A DNA stretch of 64,000 bases from Salimicrobium halophilum (lineage in GTDB: Bacteria; Bacillota; Bacilli; Bacillales; Halobacillaceae), in contig NZ_FNEV01000008.1 of the NCBI RefSeq assembly GCF_900100295.1, forward strand, positions 117,904-181,903, given 5' to 3'. The notes beneath the pieces were generated by a model that searched no databases, was not told where the DNA came from, and saw only the letters and a program-made list of their open reading frames with translations. Below, piece after piece: positions 33,688 to 42,605 of this stretch. Positions within the stretch are counted from its first letter, which is position 1; every line of letters starts with the position of its first letter. The translations under genes and the position numbers were made by a program.

Positions 33688-33716
33688 TTGAATAATAAGA
33701 AGGCTTGTGCTATAAT
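33688..33716 (+). promoter_or_regulatory. promoter of yugI
   Basis: TTGAAT and TATAAT are separated by 17 bases, with TGC before the -10 (extended). Confidence 0.75.
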
Positions 33717-33768
33717 CAGTAATTGCGTGAAAAGATACGAACAATAATTAAATCAGGAGTTGTATAGT

Positions 33769-34155
33769 ATGTCAGAGAAGTTTCAAGAAGGTCAAGTTGT
33801 AGAAGGTAAAGTTACAGGAATTCAACCGTATGGTGCATTCGTCGCTTTGGACGATCAGGTTCAAGGTCTCGTGCACATTTCTGAAGTAACACACGGTTTC
33901 GTTAAGGATATCAACGAGCATCTATCTGAAGGTGACGAAGTTGAGGTTAAAATTCTGAACATCGATGAAGCGAAGAATAAATATTCTCTTTCTATCCGTG
34001 CGACACAGGAAGCTCCGAAGCGCGCGCCTAAGCAGAACCAAAGGAACCAACAGGCAGCAGTGCAGAAGGAAGATCAAGCTGGTTTCAACACATTGAAAGA
34101 TAAGCTTGAAGACTGGATCAAACAGTCCGACGACCGTAAAAAATATCGCAACTAA
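33769..34155 (+). CDS. yugI: S1 RNA-binding domain protein YugI (general stress protein 13)
   Basis: A 128-residue protein. An S1 domain covers about residues 5-75: GQVVEGKVTGIQPYGAFVAL, then GLVHISEV and KILNIDEAKNKYSLSI. A basic, glutamine-rich linker and a C-terminal helix follow. It is the ribosome-associated general stress protein 13 of Bacillus. CAGGAG lies 9 bases before the ATG. A strong promoter is directly upstream, consistent with high expression. Confidence 0.93.
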   Translation: MSEKFQEGQVVEGKVTGIQPYGAFVALDDQVQGLVHISEVTHGFVKDINEHLSEGDEVEVKILNIDEAKNKYSLSIRATQEAPKRAPKQNQRNQQAAVQKEDQAGFNTLKDKLEDWIKQSDDRKKYRN

Positions 34156-34163
34156 TAGCAAGG

Positions 34164-34195
34164 AATCCGGAGCTTAAAGGCTCCGGATTTTTTTA
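34164..34195 (+). terminator. terminator of yugI
   Basis: AATCCGGAGC and GCTCCGGATT pair, followed by a T run. Confidence 0.9.
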
Positions 34196-34198
34196 ATG

Positions 34199-34429
34199 CT
34201 ACGATTCCATAGCTGGTTCTTTTTTGTCGTTCGGTCCCCAGTTGAAAAAAGAGAAACCGATGATACCTGCGAGACCTACTAGGGTATATATCGTTCTTGC
34301 TACCGGGTTCATCTGTTCCCCGCCTCCGAATAGACCTGCTACCAGATCATATTGGAATATGCCGATCAGGCCCCAGTTGATGGCCCCGATTAATATGACG
34401 ATAAGGGATATGCGTTGCAATGTGTTCAT
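34199..34429 (-). CDS. yuzA: DUF378 family membrane protein (YuzA)
   Basis: A 76-residue protein with two membrane helices. The first contains the family block [16 protein letters not shown] and the second follows [14 protein letters not shown]. The ATG at 34429 has AGGAGG 8 bases upstream; a GTG three codons earlier overlaps that site. Function unknown. On its strand no good terminator lies immediately behind, because the yugI terminator lacks a T run in this direction. Confidence 0.88.
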   Translation of the reverse strand: MNTLQRISLIVILIGAINWGLIGIFQYDLVAGLFGGGEQMNPVARTIYTLVGLAGIIGFSFFNWGPNDKKEPAMES

Positions 34430-34540
34430 ATGATCCACCTCCTCAGATTAGTTTGCACCTATTCGGCTGACGCATGCATTTCTTTTGAGAAAGCTGACCA
34501 GGTCCGTCATAATGTAGTCGAAGCCAAAGGAGGAATAGTC

Positions 34541-35707
34541 ATGAAGTCTTTTGTTTTTCATAATCCAACGAAGTTGATTTTCGGAAAAGATCAGGTGGAG
34601 TCACTCAATGATCATTTACCGGAACATACACAGAACGTGCTCCTCGTATACGGAGGAGGAAGCATCAAAAAGAACGGCGTCTATGACCAGGTCATGGAGC
34701 AATTGAATAAAAAGGGAGTAACGGTTACGGAACTCTCCGGAGTCGAACCCAACCCGAAGCTTACCACTGTCCATAAAGGTGTAGACTTATGCCGCGAGCA
34801 CAACATCGACTTTATCCTTGCTGTCGGTGGCGGGAGTGTCATTGATGCAGTGAAGACGATCGCTACAGGTGCGAAATATGATGGAGACGCCTGGGACCTT
34901 GTTACGAGAAAAGCAGTTCCGCAGGACGCTCTTCCGTTCGGAACCGTACTGACGATGGCTGCTACAGCGAGTGAAATGAACGGCGGATCGGTCATTACGA
35001 ACTGGGAAACGAATGAAAAATACGGATGGGGCGCTGCTCCTTATACGTATCCGACATTCTCGATTCTCGATCCTCAGAATACGGTGACTGTACCGAAAGA
35101 TCAGACCGTATATGGTATCGTCGATATGATGACGCACTTGATGGAACAGTATTTCCATGAAGAGACACAGTCTCCCGTACAGGATGAAATGATCGAAGGG
35201 GTGCTTCGTGCGATTATCGATACGGCACCGAAGCTTCTTGAAGACCTATCCAATTACGATCATCGTGAAACGATCATGTACGCAGGCACTCTCGGCTTGA
35301 ACGGCATGATGCAGATGGGTTACAAAGGGGACTGGGCCTCCCACAATATCGAACATGCTGTCTCCGCGGTGTATGACATCCCGCACGCCGGTGGGTTGGC
35401 TATCCTGTTCCCGAACTGGATGGAGCACAATGTGGACGTACAGACACATCGTTTCGCCCGGCTTGCAGAGAAAGTGTTCGGTGTCGAGACACAAGGGATT
35501 TCCGAGAAAGAAGCAGGTCTTGAAGGCGCGAAAGAATTGAGGAAGTTCTGGAATTCTCTCGGTGCACCGGAAACACTGGCTGATTATGAGATCACGGACG
35601 AGAAGTTCGATACGATTGTCGATCGTGCGATGAAACGCGGACCGTTCGGCAACTTCTCTCAGCTTCAGGAAGAGGATGTTTACCGTATTTTGGAGCTTTC
35701 CAAATAA
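34541..35707 (+). CDS. iron-containing alcohol dehydrogenase (YugJ/YugK, butanol-dehydrogenase type)
   Basis: A 388-residue group III Fe-dependent alcohol dehydrogenase. It begins [13 protein letters not shown], has the NAD(P) motif [12 protein letters not shown], and the metal ligands in [13 protein letters not shown] and the [20 protein letters not shown] segment. Closest by memory to the NADH-dependent butanol dehydrogenases BdhA/YugJ. It reduces aldehydes to alcohols, probably in detoxification or low-oxygen growth. AAAGGAGG precedes the start; the longer frame from 34415 has no site and overlaps the yuzA promoter area. Confidence 0.92.
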   Translation: MKSFVFHNPTKLIFGKDQVESLNDHLPEHTQNVLLVYGGGSIKKNGVYDQVMEQLNKKGVTVTELSGVEPNPKLTTVHKGVDLCREHNIDFILAVGGGSVIDAVKTIATGAKYDGDAWDLVTRKAVPQDALPFGTVLTMAATASEMNGGSVITNWETNEKYGWGAAPYTYPTFSILDPQNTVTVPKDQTVYGIVDMMTHLMEQYFHEETQSPVQDEMIEGVLRAIIDTAPKLLEDLSNYDHRETIMYAGTLGLNGMMQMGYKGDWASHNIEHAVSAVYDIPHAGGLAILFPNWMEHNVDVQTHRFARLAEKVFGVETQGISEKEAGLEGAKELRKFWNSLGAPETLADYEITDEKFDTIVDRAMKRGPFGNFSQLQEEDVYRILELSK

Positions 35708-35722
35708 GATGAAGATTGTATG

Positions 35723-35750
35723 AACCGGCAGGGAGCCCTGCCGGTTTTTT
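35723..35750 (+). terminator. intrinsic terminator
   Basis: AACCGGCAGGG and CCCTGCCGGTT pair, followed by six T. Confidence 0.92.
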
Positions 35751-35962
35751 GTAATTATAAGGTAGTTCCTGCGTGTTATGAGACGGTTTTTCAGAACGCT
35801 GAAGAAAAAATATCTAATAATTCTGTATTTCATACATATTGCCATCATTTTTCATGAAAAATATCGGGTTCCTTAAGATATGCCACGGTTTTCTGTGTCT
35901 GGTAGGAAAAACCACTTCATAATTTTATCTGAAGAAGAAAGCGTTTACTGAGAGAGGCGCGC
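35751..35962. other. intergenic region upstream of pgi
   Basis: About 210 AT-rich bases with no convincing gene. It holds the palindrome ATTTTTCATGAAAAAT at 35850 or so, and AAGAAAGCGTTTACT at 35935-35949, which fits a catabolite-responsive element (cre) except for one base. Confidence 0.4.
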
Positions 35963-35991
35963 TTGATTTACATTCTTTGATTCTGTAAAGT
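35963..35991 (+). promoter_or_regulatory. promoter of pgi
   Basis: TTGATT and TAAAGT are separated by 17 bases; the leader is about 32 bases long. Confidence 0.6.
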
Positions 35992-36029
35992 AAAAAAAGA
36001 GAACATAATGACGACCGGGAGGGAAAGGT

Positions 36030-37370
36030 ATGACACACGTACGTTTTGACTATGACAAGGCCCTTACTTTCATGGGAGAGCATGAAGTAAGCTATATGCA
36101 GGATGCAGTAACGCTCGCTCACCGTGCGCTTCACGAAGGGACAGGCGTAGGTAATGACTTTCTGGGATGGCTCGATCTTCCAAGAGACTATGATAAGGAA
36201 GAGTTCGCCCGTGTCGAGAAGTCTGCAGAGAAAATCAAATCAGATTCTGATGTGCTTCTGGTGATCGGTATCGGTGGCTCTTACCTGGGAGCGCGCGCGG
36301 CTATCGAGATGTTGCAGCACAGTTTCTATAATGAGCTAGATAACCGTGATACACCTCAGGTATTCTTCGTAGGAAACAATATCAGTTCGGCTTACATCAA
36401 CGATCTTCTAGAACTGATCAAAGATAAAGACGTATCCCTCAACGTAATCTCCAAGAGTGGTACGACGACGGAGCCAGCGATCGCTTTCCGTATCTTCCGT
36501 AAGTTCCTGGAAGAGAAATATGGAACAGAGGAAGCGAAGAAACGCATTTATGCAACGACAGATAAAGAAAAAGGTGCGCTTAAAACGTTAGCAGACGAAG
36601 AAGGTTACGAGAGCTTTGTCGTACCGGATGATGTAGGTGGCCGTTATTCCGTACTTACAGCCGTAGGTCTCCTGCCGATCGCAGCGGCCGGCATTTCCAT
36701 TCAGGACATGATGAAAGGCGCAGACAAGGCACGCGAAGAGCTTGCCGATGATTCGCTTGAAAATAATCCTGCGTATCAGTACGCGGCGGTGCGTAACGTT
36801 TTCTACAATAAAGGAAAATCGATTGAGATGCTCGTCAACTATGAGCCGGCGCTTCAATATTTCTCCGAATGGTGGAAGCAGCTCTTCGGCGAGAGCGAAG
36901 GAAAAGACCAGAAAGGGATCTTCCCTGCTTCAGCGAACTTCTCCACGGATCTTCACTCTCTTGGACAGTTTATCCAGGATGGTCGTAAAGATCTGATCGA
37001 GACGGTACTTCATGTTGAGTCTCCGAAGTCAGATTATACGATCGAAGCGGAAGACAACGACCTGGACGGTTTGAACTATCTCGCAGGTAAGACGATTTCT
37101 GAAGTGAACGAAAAAGCGTATCAGGGGACGATGCTTGCTCACACAGATGGTAACGTACCGAACCTGATCGTTCACGTACCGGAGATGGATGCTTATACGT
37201 TCGGGTATCTTGTATACTTCTTCGAAAAAGCTTGTGCCATCAGTGGCTACATTCTCGGTGTGAATCCGTTCGATCAGCCGGGAGTGGAAGCATATAAAAA
37301 GAATATGTTCGCCCTTCTCGGTAAGCCTGGCTTCGAAAAAGAAAAAGAAGAACTGGAAAAACGTCTATAA
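36030..37370 (+). CDS. pgi: glucose-6-phosphate isomerase
   Basis: A 446-residue phosphoglucose isomerase of the short bacillar type, interconverting glucose-6-phosphate and fructose-6-phosphate in glycolysis. Recognisable are [11 protein letters not shown] (sugar-phosphate site), [15 protein letters not shown], the catalytic Glu segment [11 protein letters not shown], and the C-terminal [14 protein letters not shown] with the catalytic lysine. GGGAGGGAAAGG precedes the ATG. Gene order before yugN agrees with B. subtilis. Confidence 0.97.
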   Translation: MTHVRFDYDKALTFMGEHEVSYMQDAVTLAHRALHEGTGVGNDFLGWLDLPRDYDKEEFARVEKSAEKIKSDSDVLLVIGIGGSYLGARAAIEMLQHSFYNELDNRDTPQVFFVGNNISSAYINDLLELIKDKDVSLNVISKSGTTTEPAIAFRIFRKFLEEKYGTEEAKKRIYATTDKEKGALKTLADEEGYESFVVPDDVGGRYSVLTAVGLLPIAAAGISIQDMMKGADKAREELADDSLENNPAYQYAAVRNVFYNKGKSIEMLVNYEPALQYFSEWWKQLFGESEGKDQKGIFPASANFSTDLHSLGQFIQDGRKDLIETVLHVESPKSDYTIEAEDNDLDGLNYLAGKTISEVNEKAYQGTMLAHTDGNVPNLIVHVPEMDAYTFGYLVYFFEKACAISGYILGVNPFDQPGVEAYKKNMFALLGKPGFEKEKEELEKRL

Positions 37371-37377
37371 TGAAAAG

Positions 37378-37411
37378 AAATGCTTGCGCCGACTGGTGCA
37401 AGCATTTTTAT
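37378..37411 (+). terminator. terminator of pgi
   Basis: AATGCTTGC and GCAAGCATT pair, extended by CC/GG, followed by a T-rich run. Confidence 0.85.
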
Positions 37412-37446
37412 TTTACGGGCATACTGAAAGACAGGAGGGATTCAGT

Positions 37447-37851
37447 ATGGAAAAGCTATCTTCACAGCTTGAAGGCCGTGAATTTATGTTCAAAGAAGTG
37501 AAGGAAGCCCTGGAGAAACTGGGGTTTGTTCTCGCTTCGAATTGGGATACGGAACACGGATATTTCGACTACGTTCTCGAGACGGAACCCGCGATCGAAG
37601 TGCTCCGCATTCCTTTTGCAGCCGAAGACTTCGAAGGGGAAGAAAGTGGAGGTCACGTAACAATTACCTGCCCCTTCCTTCTGAAACATCAGTACGAAGC
37701 TGGGAACGACATAGATGCGAAGGGAGGAGCGATCCGGGGTATGTTCGATCAGTTCCAGAACCCTACGGACAAGGATGCAGCGGTAGACAGTGGAAAGATT
37801 GAGCAAGGGAAACAGGTATTGGAGCATGCGGAAGTTTTGCTGATGGAATGA
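37447..37851 (+). CDS. yugN: YugN family protein
   Basis: A 134-residue YugN-like protein that begins with an EKLSSQLEGREFMFKEV helix and has the central block EVLRIPFAAEDFEG and a conserved CPFLLKHQYEAGNDI segment. No catalytic motif is known, and its function is unassigned. The start follows AGGAGGGATTCAGT; longer frames from 37384 cover the pgi terminator and are rejected. An aminopeptidase gene follows within 37 bases. Confidence 0.9.
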   Translation: MEKLSSQLEGREFMFKEVKEALEKLGFVLASNWDTEHGYFDYVLETEPAIEVLRIPFAAEDFEGEESGGHVTITCPFLLKHQYEAGNDIDAKGGAIRGMFDQFQNPTDKDAAVDSGKIEQGKQVLEHAEVLLME

Positions 37852-37887
37852 AACTTGCTATGATAAGAGGGAAGGGAGAGGGTACAT

Positions 37888-38949
37888 ATGACAGAAAGAA
37901 ATACGGACTTTTTACTGGAACTATTGAATACGGCTTCACCATCAAGCTATGAGATGGAAATCCAGCATAAATGGATGGAGGCGATGAAGCCTTATGCAGA
38001 TGAAGTACGGACGGACAATTCAGGGAATGTAATTGCGGTGAAAAATCCGGAAGCTGAAGTTAAAGTGATGCTTGCGGGGCACTGTGATGAAATTGCGCTC
38101 GTCGTGAACCGGATCGGTGACGACGGCTACATCTATATCTACAAGATGGGTGGCGTTAATCCGAAAGCGGCAGTCGGAATGAAAGTGGAGATTCTGGGAG
38201 CACACGGCAACCTGTCCGGTGTGATCGGAGTGAATGCCCAGCACCATGGTGGGCTGAAAGGGGATTTCGAGCTCGATGATCTGTTCATCGACTGCGGAGC
38301 GAAATCGAAAGAGGAAGTGGAGAAATATGTTCAGATCGGTGACCTCGCGATTTATAAAAGAACGCCTGAAGTGATGATGAACCGCTATGTTTCCGGAAGA
38401 GGTCTGGATAACCGGACCGGCCAGTTCATCGTAGGAGAAGTGATCAGACGCCTGGCTGACGAAGAAGTGAACGTCGGTGTGTACGCGGCGAGTACGGTGA
38501 ATGAAGAGACGAATATGGGCGGTGCTTATTTTGCGGCAGCCGGAATCGAGCCGACGATGGCGATTGCTTGTGATGTGACGTTCGCTACGGATTACCCTGG
38601 TGTGGACAAGAAAAAGCATGGAGATGTGAAACTTGAAGAAGGCCCTGTGCTGGCCAAAGGAGCTCCGATCAACCGGAATATGAACGCGATGCTTGAGGGT
38701 GCCGCTGAACAAAGGAGTATTCCTGTCCAATACGAACTGACTTCAAGAGCCACCGGTACGGATGCCGATCGTATGCGTCTGACAGGAAAAGGAGTGCCGG
38801 TAAGTCTCGTGTCTTTACCGTTAAGGTACATGCATTCCCCTGTAGAGACGGCAAGTTTCGAGGATATCGAACAGTGCATTGAACTGCTGGTGACGTTCAT
38901 CAGAAACATGGATGGGACAGAGAGTCTGAACCCTTTGGATCTGAAATAG
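37888..38949 (+). CDS. M42 family metallopeptidase (aminopeptidase/glutamyl type)
   Basis: A 353-residue di-metal aminopeptidase of the FrvX/YsdC/PepA-like M42 family, which form dodecameric tetrahedral particles. Metal ligands and catalytic residues can be followed in order: AGHCDEIAL, RGLDNRTGQ, the catalytic pair in VNEETNMGGAY, ACDVTFATD, and the final His in MHSPVET. It releases amino acids from peptides in the cytoplasm. AAGGGAGAGGG lies upstream. A weak hairpin (38955-38990) follows the stop. Confidence 0.92.
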   Translation: MTERNTDFLLELLNTASPSSYEMEIQHKWMEAMKPYADEVRTDNSGNVIAVKNPEAEVKVMLAGHCDEIALVVNRIGDDGYIYIYKMGGVNPKAAVGMKVEILGAHGNLSGVIGVNAQHHGGLKGDFELDDLFIDCGAKSKEEVEKYVQIGDLAIYKRTPEVMMNRYVSGRGLDNRTGQFIVGEVIRRLADEEVNVGVYAASTVNEETNMGGAYFAAAGIEPTMAIACDVTFATDYPGVDKKKHGDVKLEEGPVLAKGAPINRNMNAMLEGAAEQRSIPVQYELTSRATGTDADRMRLTGKGVPVSLVSLPLRYMHSPVETASFEDIEQCIELLVTFIRNMDGTESLNPLDLK

Positions 38950-39009
38950 AAGTTGAGGAGACCGCCGGGTGGTAACCGGTGGTCTTCCTATGTAGAGGGG
39001 TGTGGGCGG

Positions 39010-39106
39010 TTATGGGACAGTTTTCGTTCGAGAAGAGAGGAAAACACTTCATATTATTTGGTATCCGATGAATTCGAAGCTCCGTCTCATAGAAAGTGTC
39101 TCATAA
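39010..39106. mobile_element. possible MITE remnant with IS-like terminal repeats
   Basis: The left end TTATGGGACAGTTTTC and the complement of the right end, TTATGAGACACTTTC, are near-identical inverted repeats 97 bases apart. They resemble termini I associate with IS1182-type elements. No transposase is present and no clear target duplication was seen. Confidence 0.35.
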
Positions 39107-39173
39107 TTTAAATTACGGGATGTTTTTCTTCCTGACGAATCAATTTTCGTCTTATTACCCTTTCATCAGCTAT

Positions 39174-39213
39174 AAAAAGAGCGACCGATCGGCAAAATGC
39201 CATCGGTCGCTCT
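39174..39213 (-). terminator. terminator of the minus-strand DksA-like gene
   Basis: AGAGCGACCGATCGGC and GCCATCGGTCGCTCT pair, followed on the minus strand by a T run. Confidence 0.88.
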
Positions 39214-39218
39214 GTTAT

Positions 39219-39590
39219 TTACGCTTCTTCCTCTTCGTCGACACGGTTCCGGGCTGTCGGCATCGCTTCGAGACGTTCTAGAGGAATGTCTTTTCCGGAA
39301 ATTTCACTCTCTCCGTACGTTCCTTTTTCTATCTTCTCCAAAGCGTCGACAGCAGCCATATACCTTTCTCTTGCCGCATCAAAAAGGGTCTGTTCTTTGG
39401 CTTGTTCGTGCATTTCTGTACCGGAATCTGCAGGGTGGTCCTGCACACTGGAAATATCTCCGGTGTTGTCTTTCGAGTATTCTCCGTTTTCGTAGTACTC
39501 GTGATGACGCTCCATCTCTTCTTCGGCTTCATCTTTGATTTCTAGTAGTCTATTTTTAAAATAGTCCAGTTGTTCTTCAGATAAATTCAT
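39219..39590 (-). CDS. DksA/TraR-like protein lacking zinc-finger cysteines (YteA/YocK group)
   Basis: A 123-residue acidic protein with an N-terminal coiled coil and the C-terminal GTYGESEISGKDIPLERLEAMPTA block of DksA/TraR-like Bacillus proteins. Where zinc-binding relatives read C-x2-C in this turn, Ser and Glu are present, so zinc binding is lost. Such proteins can enter the RNA polymerase secondary channel, but that role here is inference. The ATG has GAGGATATCG nearby as a modest ribosome site. A small stress-type regulator is the likeliest class. Confidence 0.8.
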   Translation of the reverse strand: MNLSEEQLDYFKNRLLEIKDEAEEEMERHHEYYENGEYSKDNTGDISSVQDHPADSGTEMHEQAKEQTLFDAARERYMAAVDALEKIEKGTYGESEISGKDIPLERLEAMPTARNRVDEEEEA

Positions 39591-39608
39591 CGATATCCTC
39601 CTTACGTT

Positions 39609-39995
39609 TTATAGGGGGACGACTCCAAGCGTGCACCGTGATACAGAAAGTGGCTGTTCCTCTTCATCTGTAACCTCTATCGACCATACCATCGTGCGAT
39701 TTCCGAGGTGTACAGGGGTAGCAGTAGCATATACAAGACCATCCCGTTTACTTTTGATGTGATTGGCGTTGATCTCGATACCGAAAACCTGTTGCTTCTG
39801 TGTATCGATGTTGAGGAAACCGCCGATACTTGCGGCAGATTCAGCCAGAGCCACGTTAGCTCCTCCATGCAGGAAACCCATCGGCTGATGAGTCCTGGTA
39901 TCCACAGGCATGGACATCCGGACTTTCTGAGGGTCCGCCTGAAGAACTTCCATCCCCAGTGTTTCCATTAAAGTGTTTGTTAACATCTCTTTCAT
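39609..39995 (-). CDS. hotdog-fold thioesterase, probable DHNA-CoA hydrolase
   Basis: A 128-residue PaaI-type hotdog thioesterase. The catalytic block QPMGFLHGGANVALAESAAS and the GIEINANHIKSKRDGLV segment are typical. Related Bacillus YuxO has been proposed to hydrolyse 1,4-dihydroxy-2-naphthoyl-CoA, the step between MenB and MenA. Its position next to menA supports that role. The start at 39995 keeps GGAAAGGA at a good distance; an earlier ATG at 40004 is too close. Confidence 0.85.
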   Translation of the reverse strand: MKEMLTNTLMETLGMEVLQADPQKVRMSMPVDTRTHQPMGFLHGGANVALAESAASIGGFLNIDTQKQQVFGIEINANHIKSKRDGLVYATATPVHLGNRTMVWSIEVTDEEEQPLSVSRCTLGVVPL

Positions 39996-40063
39996 GAACA
40001 TCATTCCTTTCCAGTTTTCCCTTACTTCTGTGAATCAAACCTGTGTATGTAGCTTTCTTCATT

Positions 40064-40091
40064 AAAAAAAGATGGGGAGACCCCACCTTTT
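40064..40091 (-). terminator. terminator of menA
   Basis: On the minus strand AAGGTGGGG pairs with CCCCATCTT, followed by a T run. It separates menA from the thioesterase gene, so they may not share all transcripts. Confidence 0.7.
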
Positions 40092-40093
40092 CA

Positions 40094-41038
40094 TTATCCC
40101 AAAAATACAGATATTAGCAATGATATTCCGAGTAACATTCCATAAAATGTGTTCGTCTGTGCCGTGCCTTTCATTGCCGGCATCATCTCTACAGGACTTC
40201 CCTTGCCGGAGAAACTCTTAACAGCTCTTATCGCATGGACGGCGCTCAACAGGGAGATCAGTGACCACCATGGCAGCATGCCGAGGAACATATAGAGAAT
40301 CGTCAAAGCGTAAACGAGGATGAAATTCGCAGCCAGGAAAGTGACAGCTCCTTCATGCCCCAAAAGAATGGCCAGCGTTTTCCTTCCATTTGCTTCATCC
40401 CCCGCTCTATCACGGATGTTGTTAGCCATCATAATGGCTCCGATACAGATGGCTATCGGGATAGAAATCGCGATCACTCCCCAGTTGATCACTCCTGCCT
40501 GGATATAATAGGCGATACCCACGATGACAGGTCCCATAAAAAACCCGGCTACAAGTTCACCGAAAGGGGTATAAGCGATAGGGAAGGGTCCTCCAGTGTA
40601 CAAGTATCCTATCATCATGGATACGGATCCGATGACAGCGATCCACCAGCTCGATAAGATACAGATATAGACGCCTAATAGAACTGCGATGGCAAAGAAA
40701 GATAATGCGAGGAATAAGACCGTTTTCGGGCGGATGCCATCACGTACAATCGTACCTCCGATGCCTACGGATTCCTCGTTATCGAGGCCCCGGACGTAGT
40801 CGTAATATTCATTGAACATATTGGTTGCTGCCTGAATGAGAATCGACGCCAGCATCATGGCAAGAAAAAGACCGAAGGCGATTGTGCCATTCCGGTCTAC
40901 GACAGCGACCATCGTACCTACGAAGACAGGTACGAAAGAAGCGGTCAGCGTATGGGGGCGTAATAATCGCCACCAGACATGGAAGCCGCCGCGCTCATTC
41001 AGAGAAGCCTGGATGTCGTTAGTTGAACCCGAACTCAT
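40094..41038 (-). CDS. menA: 1,4-dihydroxy-2-naphthoate polyprenyltransferase MenA
   Basis: A 314-residue UbiA-family membrane enzyme that attaches the polyprenyl chain to DHNA to give demethylmenaquinone. About eight to nine membrane helices are predicted. The Mg-diphosphate motifs are NMFNEYYDYVRG (N-x4-D type) and NNIRDRAGDE. It has its own minus-strand promoter facing that of menF, with 172 bases between the starts. Product goes to the respiratory menaquinone pool. Confidence 0.95.
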   Translation of the reverse strand: MSSGSTNDIQASLNERGGFHVWWRLLRPHTLTASFVPVFVGTMVAVVDRNGTIAFGLFLAMMLASILIQAATNMFNEYYDYVRGLDNEESVGIGGTIVRDGIRPKTVLFLALSFFAIAVLLGVYICILSSWWIAVIGSVSMMIGYLYTGGPFPIAYTPFGELVAGFFMGPVIVGIAYYIQAGVINWGVIAISIPIAICIGAIMMANNIRDRAGDEANGRKTLAILLGHEGAVTFLAANFILVYALTILYMFLGMLPWWSLISLLSAVHAIRAVKSFSGKGSPVEMMPAMKGTAQTNTFYGMLLGISLLISVFLG

Positions 41039-41071
41039 GAAGCTTCTCTCCTTTTCAGTAATGTCATTCTA

Positions 41072-41100
41072 AGTTTAGGCAAACAGCCAGGTGGTGTCAA
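41072..41100 (-). promoter_or_regulatory. promoter of menA
   Basis: On the minus strand TTGACA and TAAACT are separated by 17 bases. Confidence 0.75.
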
Positions 41101-41136
41101 TCTATGTAATATTTTAGAGGATTGTCTACGGATTTC

Positions 41137-41165
41137 TTGAGTCGCGGGATAAAAGAGAATAAAAT
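41137..41165 (+). promoter_or_regulatory. promoter of menFDHBEC
   Basis: TTGAGT and TAAAAT are separated by 17 bases; the leader is about 40 bases. Confidence 0.7.
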
Positions 41166-41210
41166 AGAAGAAGATATGCCAAGCTGTCCCCTGTGGATAG
41201 GAGGAAAACT

Positions 41211-42605
41211 ATGCTACAAGTAAAGACTTTTCATATAGAAGATAAAATACGCAAAGTTCATAAAGAAGCGCAGAGAACCAGACAGTCCCTACTATTGAGT
41301 GTCACTGAGAAGATAGAGGGAATGGATCCATTTGCATTTTTCGAAAGTGGGAAACAGATAGATGAACACCGTCATTTCTGGAAGAGTGCGGATGAAGACT
41401 TCACACTGGTTGGAATCAGCAGTGCTGTAAGTATAACGAAAGAAGGGGAGGACCGTTTCCCCGCTATGGAAAAGGACCTTCTTGGATGGATGAATCGCGT
41501 GCGGTCATGGAACCCTTCCGATAAGAAAGGAACGGGAGCTGTAGCACTTGGAGGCTTCGGCTTCTGCGAGGTTTCCGTTGCCGGAGAGCCGTGGGAAACA
41601 TTTCCGAACAGCAACATGACCATTCCGAAATTTCTACTGACGAATGACCGCGAGGGATCATACCTGACGACGAATCTTCTACTTACGCCGGAGGAAGACG
41701 TAGAGGAGATTTCGATGAGTGTCGAAGAAGAGAAAGAACGGCTGCTTCACCCCGTGGAGGAAGAAGGGGTGTCTGTACGCCTCGAAGAGATTGAAGAGGT
41801 ACGCCCTGAAGAATGGAAACAGACGATTGCAGAAGCGACGGAAGATCTTACGAAAGGATCTCTCAGAAAGGTGGTACTGGCTCGGGAAGTGAGATTGACG
41901 TTCGATGCTCCCGCCTCCATCACGAAAGTGTTGCAGGACCTTTCTGAAATGCAGAACGCCAGCTACGTATTCTGCTACGAGCACGGAGGTGCCTACTTTG
42001 TCGGAGCTACCCCGGAGCGGCTTGTAAAAGTTGAACATGATGAATTGTTCTCGGCCTGTCTTGCAGGAACGACTCTCCGGGGAGATACAGAGGATGAAGA
42101 CGACGAACTCGGCGACGAACTTTTACAGGATGAGAAGAATCGGGTCGAGCACGATTACGTTGTCCAGATGATCCGTAGTGCCGTTGAACAGTATGCCGAA
42201 GAAGTCGACGTACCTGAGGGGCCTTCCCTTTACAAATTGCGCAACCTGCAACATTTGTATACACCTGTGAAGGCCAGGTTGAAAGAAGGATACTCTCTTC
42301 TTGATGTAGTGAAGGATCTGCATCCTACACCGGCTCTCGGAGGTCTGCCTCAACAGGAAGCGGTGGAATATATCAAAAATCATGAAGAGATGAACAGAGG
42401 ATGGTATGCGAGTCCGATCGGCTGGATCGATGGCGGACGAAACGGAGAATTCGCTGTGGCTATCCGTTCTGCTCTCCTTCATGATAATAAAGCATCCCTA
42501 TTTGCAGGGTGCGGGGTTGTAGAGAGCTCTGACCCTGAATCGGAGTATGAGGAAACGATGGTTAAGTTTAAACCTATGTTGGCCGTTTTAGGAGGAAAAG
42601 AATGA
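41211..42605 (+). CDS. menF: isochorismate synthase MenF
   Basis: A 464-residue chorismate-binding enzyme that converts chorismate to isochorismate, the first step of menaquinone synthesis. The C-terminal half has the family blocks KVVLAREVRL, CYEHGGAYFVGATPERL, LAGTTLRG, DEKNRVEHDYVV and NGEFAVAIRSAL. The ATG has TAGGAGG 8 bases upstream. The stop overlaps the start of menD by 4 bases. It heads the men operon. Confidence 0.96.
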   Translation: MLQVKTFHIEDKIRKVHKEAQRTRQSLLLSVTEKIEGMDPFAFFESGKQIDEHRHFWKSADEDFTLVGISSAVSITKEGEDRFPAMEKDLLGWMNRVRSWNPSDKKGTGAVALGGFGFCEVSVAGEPWETFPNSNMTIPKFLLTNDREGSYLTTNLLLTPEEDVEEISMSVEEEKERLLHPVEEEGVSVRLEEIEEVRPEEWKQTIAEATEDLTKGSLRKVVLAREVRLTFDAPASITKVLQDLSEMQNASYVFCYEHGGAYFVGATPERLVKVEHDELFSACLAGTTLRGDTEDEDDELGDELLQDEKNRVEHDYVVQMIRSAVEQYAEEVDVPEGPSLYKLRNLQHLYTPVKARLKEGYSLLDVVKDLHPTPALGGLPQQEAVEYIKNHEEMNRGWYASPIGWIDGGRNGEFAVAIRSALLHDNKASLFAGCGVVESSDPESEYEETMVKFKPMLAVLGGKE

